DNA from: Watersipora subatra
Taxonomy: Eukaryota; Bryozoa; Gymnolaemata; Cheilostomatida; Watersiporidae
NCBI RefSeq assembly: GCF_963576615.1
Contig: NC_088714.1
Span: forward strand, 33,946,643 to 34,010,642
Direction: 5' to 3'
Length of the DNA: 64,000 nt
A model generated the notes under the pieces. It saw only the letters and a list, made by a program, of their open reading frames with translations. It searched no databases and was not told the DNA's origin. Made by a program: the position numbers and the translations under genes. Below, in pieces: positions 32,371 to 43,675 of the stretch (the first letter of the stretch is position 1; the number at the start of each line of letters is the position of its first letter).

Positions 32371-34502
32371 TCATAAAACGACTGAATAAAGTTTTTCATC
32401 AATGACGCAGTGGTTGGATATGCCATCTGCCGTATCCGTAAGGTGTTTCCCAAAGCATAACAAATCACTAGACCTTACACTACTGATAAAATACACCACA
32501 CAATGGAGTGGATCTGGCTTTGTATGAATACGAAAGTATTGATCTGCAACTAGCAGGATCCTGATGACATCGTCTGATGGACGCACCAATCCTCCATTGT
32601 TTTGTAGCTTGAGTAGAGTATAGAGATGTCGGTACTGGATATTTGACTTAGTGGTAACCAGCAACTGACGGCCAATGTCACGACAGCACTTTAGTTAGCT
32701 TTTGCACAATGTAGCCAGCTATATAGACTATACTGTTACCTATAACAGAAATTTGACATCTGAAATCATTGAGTTCCACAAACTGATCAACTTCTGGAGT
32801 AGCCAGTATGATGAGAATCTCGTTTTGAGCAGTAACATTACCTGTCTTACTAGCATCTGATTCTGCACCACATTTGATGATAAGTTTGCGAAGGTAGCCT
32901 TAAACTGAGTAACAGTAGGATTATTATTCCAACCCCCTAAACAAAAGCATCAATTATAACAATTACATAAAATCAACAAAATGAATGTCTTATTCACATA
33001 AACATAGTACCCTTAATAAACAACCATACAAGTAATAAAATAAATGAAAATAAAACCGCTCAAAATGCTACCATATCGCTATGTAAAATGAAAATGTAGC
33101 AATTTTCACTGGAAGTCATTCACACCCATCTTAGGCATAAAGCTTAATGGTTGACTTGCAACAAAATTCACATTACCGTTATTCGATATGAAAAGATTCA
33201 CCATGTTTTACCCTGTTGTGTTGTAGGCAGGGTTGTTGAAAATCGATGATTTTTTTAAATCAAAAAAATCGATTTCTATTGTTTTATTTCATTTTTTTTT
33301 ATTTAAATCAATTTTTTTGTTCCAAAAAGATGTTTTGTGTTCTAAATTGCAAGTTATTGCTATCAATTTGGAATTTATGATTTGCAGGAGTATTATGTAG
33401 TTTTATTACAACAACTAGGAAATGAAAAAAACATTTACACAGTTAACATTTGATAAAAAGGACAGCATAATTTATGCGTTGGACATTAAATCCCAGAAAC
33501 AAAGATGAAGAATCACAGAGAACAGATCACACAACTGCTAAGCTGCAGACATATTCATAGGCACTTGCTGTGGCAGCTGTCACTGTTTTGCGTGCTGTTT
33601 GAGGCTTCTAAATTTTTTTTAGATATAGCTACTTTAAGTTGAGCAACCTTGCAGCACTGTGCTTGACAATATGGTTTTAAATTTAATCATTGAAAAGTAT
33701 CATTCAACATTGAAAAATATTACCTTTAAATGGCTTCAGTCGAACGTTTTAACCTGCTGTTAAAACATGGATCATTGAAATGTTCGTTGCAGATAAGTGC
33801 TCAAGGATCAGGCTTATTCACTCTTCTGCGGTTGCGATACCATTGTAAATAACGAGAGTTCTCAGTTGCTTTGTTTGGAAATCTAAAAATTAAAATGAAA
33901 CTGTAGTAGTTAGTTAGCAACAGTAGTAATAACAATAGTATTATTACTCTTATCTCCTTACTGCTAGCTAGATCCAGGTACAACAATAAATAATATTATA
34001 AGCACGACAAACACTTCCTTCAAATATAAATATTTAGAAATAACCTAATGGGTTGTAGTTCCAAAATATTAATATAAAAAAATTCAAAATTTAAATAATA
34101 AAAAACCTTCGTTCTGAAGGAAGAACATTTCACTCACTAGCTTATAAATTTATCTAATCACCGACAAAATACAGTCAAACTCGTACACTCAGTAGTGACA
34201 CTGATCGACTCTCACTCACCCAGTGACTAGTGTAGTAGAACTAACTAGTGGCAGTACTAACTAGTAGTAGCACAACTATTAGTAGTCGTAGACTTGAGCA
34301 ATAGTAACAGAACTAGTAGTAGAAGTGACTCACTTGTGAAATGTCATGCCTTTTCCTTTAAAAGTCCATTCTTGCGGTTTTTGCAGTTCATGGAATAGCA
34401 ATAGCACTGTGCACCTACACCCTTATCTCTCGTACATAAATTATTAGTAGCAATCTCAGTAGTCTGTTCCTTTGATTGAGCGGTGTATTCGTGACCTTCC
34501 AT
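32371..34502 (-). pseudogene. THAP/P-type transposase pieces, copy 1
   Basis: Exon 1 (34502-34334) starts M-E-G-H-E-Y and carries C-Y-S-M-N-C, the first cysteine pair of a C2CH THAP zinc finger. It ends at a GTGAGTC donor. Exon 2 starts at 33882 after TTTTTAG. The join gives F-H-K-F-P-N-K, the hallmark after the first cysteines. It continues with SRYLQWYRNRRRVNKPDP. A frame shift inside exon 1 separates the cysteines from F-H-K. The C-terminal part (32664-32371) encodes NNGGLVRPSDDVIRILLVAD, like the G-G-L-x-x-P-S motif of THAP9/P transposases. Not functional as it stands. Confidence 0.75.
33147..33535. mobile_element. TTAA-type MITE fragment plus foreign sequence in copy 1
   Basis: GGTTGACTTGCAACAAAATT begins at 33149 after CTTAAT and matches 52653 on for about 85 bp. 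An A/T-rich stretch (33240-33330) follows. Copy 2 lacks this and has about 165 bp of element sequence in its place (36475-36640), so it is an insertion with loss of element sequence. Confidence 0.6.
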
Positions 34503-34641
34503 AGCTGTTAAATCTGAAATTAGATTTCTTTCTCACATTGAACACAATGAAATTAACTTGAACATTAACTGATAATGGCGTCGACCGGATTTCCGTACTC
34601 GCGAATGACCTCTTGCCATTCCAGGGGTTTTAAGTTCAATG

Positions 34642-34649
34642 CTGTAGGC
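34642..34649. repeat. 8-bp target site duplication, right, P-like element 1
   Basis: CTGTAGGC, identical to 31465-31472. Confidence 0.85.
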
Positions 34650-35084
34650 ACTGTAAATCTAGAGCTAATGGCGAATTAGAGTGTCCCGAGTTTGCAACTC
34701 GAGTTTGTAAATATAGCTGAGTTCATTAAAAACCCACGCCGAGTTCTTTCAACAGCAACTCGAGTTCAACAACTCGGCTCGAGAACGCGGAACGCGAGGC
34801 ACTGTGGGGGCGCTGTAAGGCGCCATCATTCAACTTAAAACCCCTGGAATGACAATCACGTGACTTTCACATTGACAGTGATACGTAATGCATGCGCCAT
34901 ATTGGAGAGCTAATCGTATACTAGTTCCGTTTGTAAACAAGCAGTGAAAAATGAGAGGAAACTGGAAACATACATGTTGAATAATTATTTTCCAACTGGG
35001 TGTTAACAAAAACTCCTCCAACACAAGGTTTAAAGTGCCCTGATAGAAGAAAACCTAGTTATAACATATGGAGTGGGATATAAC

Positions 35085-35122
35085 AATTATATACAGCCCT
35101 CATAGGCTGTATATCATTTGAT
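35085..35122. repeat. short hairpin inserted in P-like copy 2
   Basis: The TATATACAGCCCT / AGGCTGTATAT stem is absent at the matching place of copy 1 (near 31722) and present in copy 3 (43083-43121). Confidence 0.7.
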
Positions 35123-35726
35123 TTAATAAGTGATAAATAGATGTAAAATAGTTTTTCGTGGACCATATTATTCATACAAACTGTTGTATTACAGATGCAT
35201 AAACCCAGCAAATGATACATTCAAGCAAATAATAACTGTTCCATTATATTAAAAACTATATTACATATGCATAAACCATAATGGAAAAACTTAGCACATG
35301 AAGTATTTCGATAAAAACAACACATATGCTGCCAAAACAGAAACCGTTTTTAAGATTCAAGTGATAATAGCTCATGAATGTATGATATGTATAATGCAGT
35401 ATCTGTAAAAGATGGAATAAACTACTGCAACAATTAAACGGAAACTAAAAACAGTTGTAATAGATGATAATCAAAATAATGCAAGCAAGGAAATGCAGGA
35501 ATTAGTGTAATCAGATGATTAAACTTATACATACATGTTACAGTAACTGTGTAAGCGGAGAGTTGTATACCACTGAATATTGAGCCAAAGTGCATCAGAG
35601 TTTCTTAGAACTAAATCAAGTTAGAAATACCAGCACAACAGCTACAGATGAATATTACAGTGATTACATTGTTACTGGCCTTTAAAAAGTACTACTTTAG
35701 TATTTTATGCCGCAAAGATGCACCTT

Positions 35727-38700
35727 TCAGTTTGAATGTACAATTTTAGCATAATGATGCTGTCGGAGATCATAAAACGACTGAATAAGGTTTTTTATCA
35801 ATGACGCAGTGGTTGGATATGCCATCTGCTGTGCTCGTAAGGTGTTTCCCAAGGCATAGCACATTGCACAAGTATCGGCCTGCAACAAACAGGCTCCTGA
35901 TGACACCCTCTGATGAACGCACCAATCCTCCATTGTTTTGTAGCTCGAGTAAAGTATACAGATGTCGGTACGGGATACTTGACTTAGTGGTAACCAGCGA
36001 CTGACGGCCAATGTCACGACAGCACTGTAGTTAGCTTTTGCATAATGTAGCCAGCTATATAGACTATACTGTTACCTATAACAGAAATTTTACATCTGAA
36101 ATCATTATGAGCTTCACAAACTGATCAACTTCTGGAGTAGCCTGTATGATGAGAGTCCCATTTTGAGCAGTAACATTACCTGTCTTACCAGCATCTGATT
36201 TTGCACCACATTTGCTGATAAGTTTGCGAAAGGTAGCTTTAAACTGAGTAGCAGTAGGATTATTGCTCAAACCACCTAAACAAAAGCATCAATTATAACA
36301 ATTACATAAAATCAACAAAAATGAATGTCTTATTCACATAAACATAGTACCCTTAAGATACAACAATACAACTAATAAAATAAGCGAGAATAAAACAGGT
36401 CAAAATGCTACCATATCGCTATGTAAAATGAAAATGTGGCAACTTTCACTGGAAGTCATTCACACACATCTTAGGCATAAAGCTAAATGGAAATTTCTTA
36501 ATCAAGCATGAATCAAAAATGGATTGCATCCATGAGATTAATTCAATAGAAATGACAACAAAGAAATTGCAGAAATACGGCAAAGATGTACTAACCATTG
36601 CCACAGATGCATAACTAGAGAAATTCACATCAACATCTTCTAAGCTGCAAACATATTCATAAGCACTTGCTGTGGCAGCTGTCACTGTATTGCGTGCTGT
36701 TTGAGGTTTCTGAGTTTTTTTAGATATATTTTCTATTTTATTTAGATACTTTAAGTTGAACAACCTTGCAGCAATGTGCTTGACAATATTGTTTTGAATT
36801 CAATCATTGAAAAGCACCATTCAACATTGAAAAATATTACCTTTAAATGACTTCAGTCGAACATTTTAACCTGTTCTGTCAAAACATGGATCATTGAAAT
36901 GTTCGTTGCAGATAAGTGCCCAAGGATCAGGCTTATTCACTCTTCTGTGGTTGCGATACCATTGTAAATAACTAGAGTTCTCAGTTGCTTTGTTTGGAAA
37001 TCTAAAAATTAAAATTAAACTGTAGTAGTTAGTTAGCAACAGTAGTAATAACAATAGTATTATTACTCTTATCTCCTTACTGCTAGCTATATCCAGGTAC
37101 AACAATAAATAATATTATAGGCACTACAAACATTTTTTTCAAATATAAATATTTGAAAAATTAAATTTCTAGTACTAGAAATTCCACTGTCATCAGCCCA
37201 CGACCAAAGTGATATTGGAAAAAAAGAAAGGGTACTGATGGTTGAGAAATGCAATATTAGCAGTCAAATGGCACTGCAGTGCGATAGGATAACTGCAATG
37301 GTAGCTGTAATGTACTGGGTGTGGGTGTTATTAAATACAACAAATAGCAATAATGAAAGGAAAAGATTATATGTTTATATCTCTCCCCTGCAATAGGAGA
37401 AATGCAATATTGGCCAATATTAGAAGTAAAATGCACTGATATTATAAGAATAACCAATATAATTAATATAGTAATAATATAAAACCAATGCACAATTTTG
37501 TTTACATTTCAAAACATCATAGCTAACAATATCACGAAGTTGTGATATTTGTATAGATTTTTAGAAATTCTGTACTACGTAGTCATTGTTCTGTAGTCAT
37601 CCAAACTTATAATTAATTATTGTAATAATCTCATAAGAACCGCTAGAAAAAATATCATCGTCATTTTCTTTACTTACACTGCGTTGGACATCAGTTAGAA
37701 TACCAAAGTACTCAAAATTGTCTAAAATGTCAGTTACTTTGAAATCGGCAAAAATGAAACGATTTCAGTACTCCTAATTTAATTACAGAAACTTCGGCAA
37801 TTCGACAATGCTATAGACTGGTGAAACGTGCACATTATTTTTTTCGTGAAATGCGCACGACTTAATCGTTCTATTCTCTGTCGCTCGGTGTTTTAATTTC
37901 CGGTCTTAACTTTGATAAAAGTGAGGCTTAGCAAGTTTTAATAACGATTTTCGGCCAAATAAATCTGTCTATTTATGTATAATCCGATCAGATGGGTTAG
38001 TTTTAGGAATTTGCGGTAATCTTTCAAAGGCTTGGTAACATATTCAAATAGGTTTATATGCGTTTTGTATCATTATTATACTTAAACCACATTACTGAAA
38101 AATAGTTAAATTTGTTGATAGGATTTCGTTACAAGGGTTTGGTGACGGCCGTTAATGGATAATTTTTCGGAAGTTGTGTGCACATGTGCATTTATCATAA
38201 ATCTCCCAAACCAATCGCTTCGCTCGTGTTTGGTCGTGGAAAAATTCCAAATTTATATAATAAAAAACCTTCGTTCTGAAAGAAAAAAAATTTCACTCAC
38301 TGGTGTAGAATGTATTGCCTATTGCCTATGTAGAATGTACAGCCTATTGCAATGCTTACATTACGTCATGCTTGATGCAATGACTTTGTGTTAGATATTC
38401 ACTTGCGTTTTGAATTTGAATGAACTGAGTGTTTGATAAACATACCACAACTAGCTTATAAATTTACCTAATCACAGACAACATACAGTCAAACTCGTAC
38501 ACTCAGTAGTGACACTGATCGTCTCTCACTCACCCAGTGACTAGTGTAGTAGAACTAACTAGTGGCAGTACTAACTAGTAGTAGCACAACTAGTAGTAGT
38601 AGACTTTAGCAATAGTAATAGAACTAGCAGTAGAAGTGACTCACTTGTGAAATGTCATGCCCTTTCCTTTAAAAGTCCATTCCTGCGCTTTTTGCAGTTC

Positions 38701-38816
38701 ATAGAATAGCAATAGCACTGTGCACCTACACCATTCTGTCTCTTACATAAATTATTAGTAGTAATCTCAGTAGTCTGTTCCTTTGATTTAGCGGTGTATT
38801 CGTGATCTTCCATAGC
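35727..38816 (-). pseudogene. THAP/P-type transposase pieces, copy 2
   Basis: Exon 1 with the C-Y-S-M-N-C half-finger begins near 38814 and ends at a GTGAGTC donor near 38645. Exon 2 (37010-36870) carries FPNKATENSSYLQWYRNHRR, then WALICNEHFNDPCFDRTG, so the C-x2-H half of the THAP finger is complete (C-N-E-H). A later piece (36270-36076) reads NPTATQFKATFRKLISKCGA, matching the N-P-T-x-x-Q-F-x-x-x-F-R-K segment of P/THAP9 transposases. The C-terminus (36017-35727) is frameshifted relative to copy 1. The catalytic core is absent. Confidence 0.75.
37165..38250. mobile_element. insert in intron 1 of P-like copy 2
   Basis: About 1.1 kb is absent from copy 1, which runs straight from its THAP exon 2 side to AATAAAAAACCTTCG. 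The ends carry inverted CCACGACCAAA (37197-37207) and TTTGGTCGTGG (38229-38239), which suggests a separate TIR transposon. No transposase was recognised. Copy 3 carries the related insert at 39473-40990. Confidence 0.5.
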
Positions 38817-38928
38817 TGTTAAAACTGAAATTAGATTTCTTTCTCACATTGAACACAAGGAAATTAACTCAAACGCTAACTGAACATGGCGTCGGCAGGA
38901 TTTCCGCACTCGCGATTGACCTCTGCCA

Positions 38929-38936
38929 TTCCAGGG
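38929..38936. repeat. 8-bp TSD, left, P-like element 3
   Basis: TTCCAGGG, identical to 43364-43371. It lies inside the right TIR of copy 2. Confidence 0.85.
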
Positions 38937-39074
38937 CATTGAACTCAAAACCACTGGAATGGCAGAGGTCAATCGCGAGTGCGGAAATTCGCCCGATGCC
39001 ATGTTCAGTTAGCGTTTGAGTTAATTTCATTGTGTTCAATGTGAGGAAGAAATCTAATTTCAGTTTTAACAGCT

Positions 39075-42000
39075 ATGGAAGATCACGAATACACCGCTAA
39101 ATCAAAAGAACAGACTACTGAGATTACTACTAATAATTTATGTAAGAGACAGAATGGTGTAGGTGCACAGTGCTATTGCTATTCTATGAACTGCAAAAAG
39201 CGCAGGAATGGACTTTTAAAGGAAAGGGCATGACATTTCACAAGTGAGTCACTTCTACTACTAGTTCTATTACTATTGCTAAAGTCTACGACTACTACTA
39301 GTTGTGCTACTACTAGTTAGTACTGCCACTAGTTAGTTCTACTACACTAGTCACTGGGTGAGTGAGAGTCAATCAGTGTCACTACTGAGTGCACGAGTTT
39401 GACTGTATGTTGTCTGTGATTAGATAAATTTATAAGCTAGTGAGTGAAATTTTTTTTCTTTCAGAACGAAGGTTTTCCCACGAGCAAACGAGCGGAGCGA
39501 TGTGTGGGAGTTTTTATGATAAATGCATGTGCACACAACTTACGAAAATTATTCATCAACAATGAGACGAACCCTTGGCTAGAAATTTCATCAAGAAATT
39601 TAAGCATCGGAATGTAAAGTCGTTAAAGTATCATAACGATACAGAACACATTTAAACCTATTTAAATATGTTACCAAGTCTTTGTAAATTATCGGTATTA
39701 TCTTTAAACTTACCCATCTGATCGGATTATACACAAATAGACAGATTTATTTGAACGAAAATTGCCACAAAAAGCTTGAAAAGCTCGGTTTAATAAAAGT
39801 TAAGACCGAAAATTGAAACGCCAATGAAGCCGTGCGGCCGATTGTAGAACTATTTAGTAGTGCGTATTTCACGAGAAAACCGTTCATTTTACCAGTCTAT
39901 GGTGCTGTTTACTTGTAATCGAATTTATTCGAAGGTTTTTGTAATAAACGTAGACCGTTTGAGGCGTAGACCGATTTACAGGTACGAAATTGTGGTACAC
40001 CGTTTATCAGCCTATGTTTTTTGTCCAATCACCGAAGGTTTCATTATTTAAAACGTTAGCCGAAATTCTTTACAACTTACGTACAAGCTAAGGCCAAACT
40101 ACAACGCCCCTTCATGACGAGAACATTTTTTATTTTGCTACATTTTTATACGAGTGAATGCTCCTACCCGCTTTCTGTTAAAGATCGCGTATCAAAACCA
40201 TTCTACATTCAACGCAACCAACTTTCAAACTGTGTATAGCTTGCCATTTTACTTCTAATTTTGCATTTCAGAGTTATAATAAACACATTTCTTTATTGTT
40301 GTTGAATTACATACATTACAGTAAATTAGGCCTACAGCTTTATAACACTTTTGTAACAGCTTTTATTTCGCTGCCGTTTGCAGAAATCTTCGAGACGCGT
40401 GAACGCTCATAGGTTTTCTATTATTGCTGTATTACTATATTAACAATATTGGTTATTTTAATAATATCAGTGCATTCTACTTATAATATTGGCCAACATT
40501 GCATTTCTCCTATTGCAAGGGAGAGATATAAACGTGTAATATTTTCCTTTCATTGTTGTTGTTTGTCATGACCAAACACTTTTTAAATAAATTTTCTAAA
40601 AACCTATATAAATACCACAACTTCTTGATATTGCTACCTATGACGTTTTGAAATGTAAACAAAATTGTGTATTGGTTTTCTATTATTACTATATTAATAA
40701 AATTGATTATTCTAAGAATATCAGTGCATTTTACTTCTAATATTGGCCAATATTGCATTTCTCCTGTTGCAGGGGGAAATATAAACATATTTTCCATTCA
40801 TTATTGCTTATTGTTGTATATAATAACACCCACACCCAGTACATTACAGCTACCATTGCAGTTATCCTATTGCACTGCAGAGCCATTTGATTGCTAATAT
40901 TGCATTTCTCAACCATTAGTACCCTTTATTTTTTTGCCAATATCTCTGGCCATCTTTTTGGTCGTGGGCTGTATGACAGTGGAATTTCTAGTTTATTATT
41001 TAAATTTGGAATTTTTTATTATATTTATATTTTGGAACTACAAACCATTAGGTTATTTCTAAATATTTATATTGGAAAAAAAGTTTGTAGTGCCTATAAT
41101 ATTATTTATTGTTGTACCTGGATATAGCTAGCAGTAAGGAGATAAGAGTAATAATACTATTGTTATTACTACTGTTGCTAACTAACTACTACAGTTTAAT
41201 TTTAATTTTTAGATTTCCAAACAAAACAACTGAGAACTCTCGTTATTTACAACATGGTATCTCAACCGCAGAAGAGTGAATAAGCCTGATCCTTGGGCAC
41301 TTATCTGCAATGAACATTTCATTGATCCATGTTTTGACAGAACAGGTTAAAATGTTCGACTGAAGTCATTTAAAGGTAATATTTTTCAATGTTGAATGGT
41401 GCTTTTCAATGATTGAATTCAAAACAACATTGTCAAGCACAGTGCTGCAAGGTTGTTAAACTTAAAGTAGATATATCTAAAAAAAACTCAGTAACCCCAA
41501 ACAGCACGCAAAACAGTGACAGCTGCCACAGCAAGTGCTTATGAATATGTTTGCAGCTTAGAAGATGTTGATGTGAATTTCTCTAGTTATGCATCTGTGG
41601 CAATGGTTAGTACATCTTTGCAGTATTTCTGCAATTTGTTTGTTGTCATTTCTATTGAAATAATCTTATGGATGCAATCCATTTTTGAGTCATGCTTGAT
41701 TAAGAAACTTTCATTAAGCTTTATGCCTAAGATGGGTGTGAATGATTTCCAGTGAAAATTGCCACATTTTCATTTTACATAGCGATATGGTAGCATTTTG
41801 ACCTGTTTTATTCTCGCTTATTTTATTAGTTGTATTGTTGTATCATAAGGGTACTATTTTTATGTGAATAAGACATTCATTTTTGTTGATTTTATGTAAT
41901 TGTTATAATTGATGCTTTTGTTTAGGTGGTTAGAACAATAAACCTACTGTTACTCAGTTTAAAGCTACCTTTCGCAAACTTATCAGCAAATGTGGTGCAA

Positions 42001-42525
42001 AATCAGATGCTGGTAAGACAGGTAATGTTACTGCTCAAAACAAGATTCTCATCATACAGGCTACTCCAGAAGTTGGTCAGTTTGTGGAGCTCATAATGAT
42101 TTCAGATGTAAAATTTCTGTTATAGGTAACAGTATAGTCTATATAGCTGGCTACATTATGTAAAAGCTAACTAAAGTGCTGTCGGGACATTGGCCGTCAG
42201 TCGCTGGTTACCACTAAGTCAAGTATCCAGTACCGACATCTGTATACTTTACTCGAGCTACAAAACAATGGAGAATTGGTGCGTTCATCAGAGGGTGTCA
42301 TCAGGATCCTGTTTGTTGCAGGCCGATGCTTGTGCGATGTGCTATGCCTTGGGAAACACCTTTACGGACACAGCAGATGGCATATCCAACCACTGCGTCA
42401 TTGATGAAAAACCTTTTTCAGTCGTTTTATGATCTCCGACAGCATCATTATGCTAAAATCCTACATTCAAACTGCAAGGTGCATCTTTGTGGCATAAAAT
42501 GCCAAAGTAGTACTTTTTAAAGGCC
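39075..42525 (+). pseudogene. THAP/P-type transposase pieces, copy 3
   Basis: Exon 1 (39075-39243) starts M-E-D-H-E-Y with C-Y-S-M-N-C and a GTGAGTC donor. Exon 2 starts at 41213 after TTTTTAG with FPNKTTENSRYLQ, then a frame slip, then the W-A-L-I-C-N-E-H-F segment. Later blocks are TASAYEYVCSLEDVDVNFSS (41516-41590), TQFKATFRKLISKCGAKSDA (41950-42010) and N-S-I-V-Y-I-A-G-Y (about 42130), as in the other copies. The same exon 1 frame shift is seen as in copies 1 and 2. Confidence 0.75.
39473..40990. mobile_element. insert in intron 1 of P-like copy 3
   Basis: Matches the copy 2 insert in reverse complement, with extra material. Its ends are CCCACGAGCAAACGAGCGGA (39478) and TTTTTGGTCGTGGG (40957-40970). 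A segment around GCATTTCTCCTATTGCAGGG occurs twice (40501 and 40757), so part of it is internally duplicated. Confidence 0.5.
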
Positions 42526-43082
42526 AGTAACAATGTAATCACTGTAATATTCATCTGTAGGTGTGGTTGTGCTGTTATTTCTAATCTGATTTAGTTCTAA
42601 GAAACTCTGATGCACCTTGGCTCAATATTCATTGGTATACAAATCTCCTTTTACACATTTTCTGTAAAATGTTCAAGTTTAATCATTTGATTATACTAAT
42701 TCCTGCATTTCCTTGTTGGTATTATTTTGATTATCCTCTATTACAACTGTTTTTAGTTTCCGTTTAATTGTTGCAGTAGTTTATTCCATCTTTTACAGAT
42801 ACTGTATTATACATATCATACATTCATAAGCTATTATCACTTAAATCTTGAAAACGGCTTCTGTTTTGGCAGCATATGTGTTGTTTTTATCGAAATACTT
42901 CATGTGCCAAGTTTTTCCATTATGGTTTATGCATATGTAATATAAATTTTAATATAATGGAACAGCTGTGATTTGCTCGAATATATCATTTGCTGGGTTT
43001 ATGCATCTGTAATACAACAGTTTGTATGACTAATATGGTCCACGAAAATCTATTTTACATCTACTTATCACTTATTAAATCA

Positions 43083-43121
43083 AATGATATACAGCCTATG
43101 AGGGCTGTATATAATTGTTAT
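43083..43121. repeat. short hairpin in P-like copy 3
   Basis: The ATGATATACAGCCT / AGGGCTGTATAT stem is the counterpart of the hairpin at 35085-35122. Confidence 0.7.
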
Positions 43122-43363
43122 ATCCCACTCCATATGTTATAAATAGGTTTTCTTCTATCAGGGCACTCTAAACCTTGTGTTGGAGGGGTTTTTGTTAACA
43201 CCCAGCTGGAAAATAATTATTCAACATGTGTGTTTCCAGTTTCCCCTCATTTTTCACTGCTTGTTTACAAATGGAACTAGTATACGATTAGCTCTCCAAT
43301 ATGGCGCATGCATTACATATCACTATCAGTGTAAAAGTCGCGTGTTGCCATTCCAGTTCAATG

Positions 43364-43371
43364 TTCCAGGG
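43364..43371. repeat. 8-bp TSD, right, P-like element 3
   Basis: TTCCAGGG, identical to 38929-38936. Confidence 0.85.
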
Positions 43372-43675
43372 GTTTTGAGTTCAACGCTTTCAAAGTTATC
43401 GCTAGCCTGTGTTTCGCTCTTGTTTGTCAATTATAAGTGACGAAGTTACCATTATTCTTTATGAACACCGGCTTATAAAAGAGCTATGGTTAGGGTAACT
43501 AAAAAGTTGCTGCTTTCTTCTCTTTGGGAAAGCCAAGGTATTAAAAGGAGAGAGAGAGCTTTTACGAGTCTCGACTTGTGATTCAGTTGATTTCTTTCAC
43601 AGCACACTGTAACAGCTAATGTGCTCACTCTTTTTTGTTATTAATATACGTAGTTTTCTTAGGACGTGTGTCGAC

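Larger units (their letters stand above)
31473..34641 (-). mobile_element. P-superfamily-like THAP element, copy 1
   Basis: The termini CATTGAACTTAAAACCCC (left) and its complement ending TTAAGTTCAATG (right) are extended inverted repeats of at least 27 bp. They are flanked by the exact 8-bp duplication CTGTAGGC. CA...TG ends, 8-bp duplications, an N-terminal THAP finger and a C-terminal Y-I-A-G-Y segment are features of P elements and THAP9. Coding pieces lie on the minus strand. The central catalytic (RNase H-like) part is not recognisable in 3.17 kb, so the copy is probably non-autonomous. A TTAA-type MITE fragment has entered at about 33147. Confidence 0.85.
31229..34826. mobile_element. 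older TIR element split by P-like element 1
   Basis: The left end, ACGCCTTACAGTGCCTCGCG with TTCCG...TTCTCAACTCGAG (31231-31278), matches the right end in reverse complement (34755-34824: CTCGAGAACGCGGAACGCGAGGCAC then GCTGTAAGGCG). P-like element 1 (31473-34641) sits inside with its own 8-bp duplication. Without it the outer element is about 430 bp. A related right end lies at 49566-49612. Superfamily unknown. Confidence 0.6.
38937..43363 (+). mobile_element. P-superfamily-like THAP element, copy 3, inserted in copy 2
   Basis: The left end is CATTGAACTCAAAACCAC. The right end finishes CCATTCCAGTTCAATG, with a short deletion inside the repeat. The 8-bp duplication TTCCAGGG flanks it and comes from the TIR of copy 2. 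Orientation is opposite to copy 2, so the two form a palindrome of more than 8 kb centred near 38940. The plus strand carries the transposase pieces. Confidence 0.85.
34827..43386 (-). mobile_element. P-superfamily-like THAP element, copy 2 (split by copy 3)
   Basis: Copy 2 runs 34827-38936 and resumes for its last 15 bases at 43372-43386 (GTTTTGAGTTCAACG), because copy 3 is inserted in its right inverted repeat. The left end is CATTCAACTTAAAACCCC. The flanks do not match as a duplication (GGCGCCAT left, CTTTCAAA right), so one side has been rearranged or has diverged. Coding pieces on the minus strand parallel copy 1. Confidence 0.8.

Noticed and set aside
40667-41127. Plus-strand ORFs with hydrophobic stretches in P-like copy 3 (and 37257-37493 minus in copy 2)
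   Set aside because: They fall in the nested insert and intron, differ in frame between copies and contain no conserved domain.
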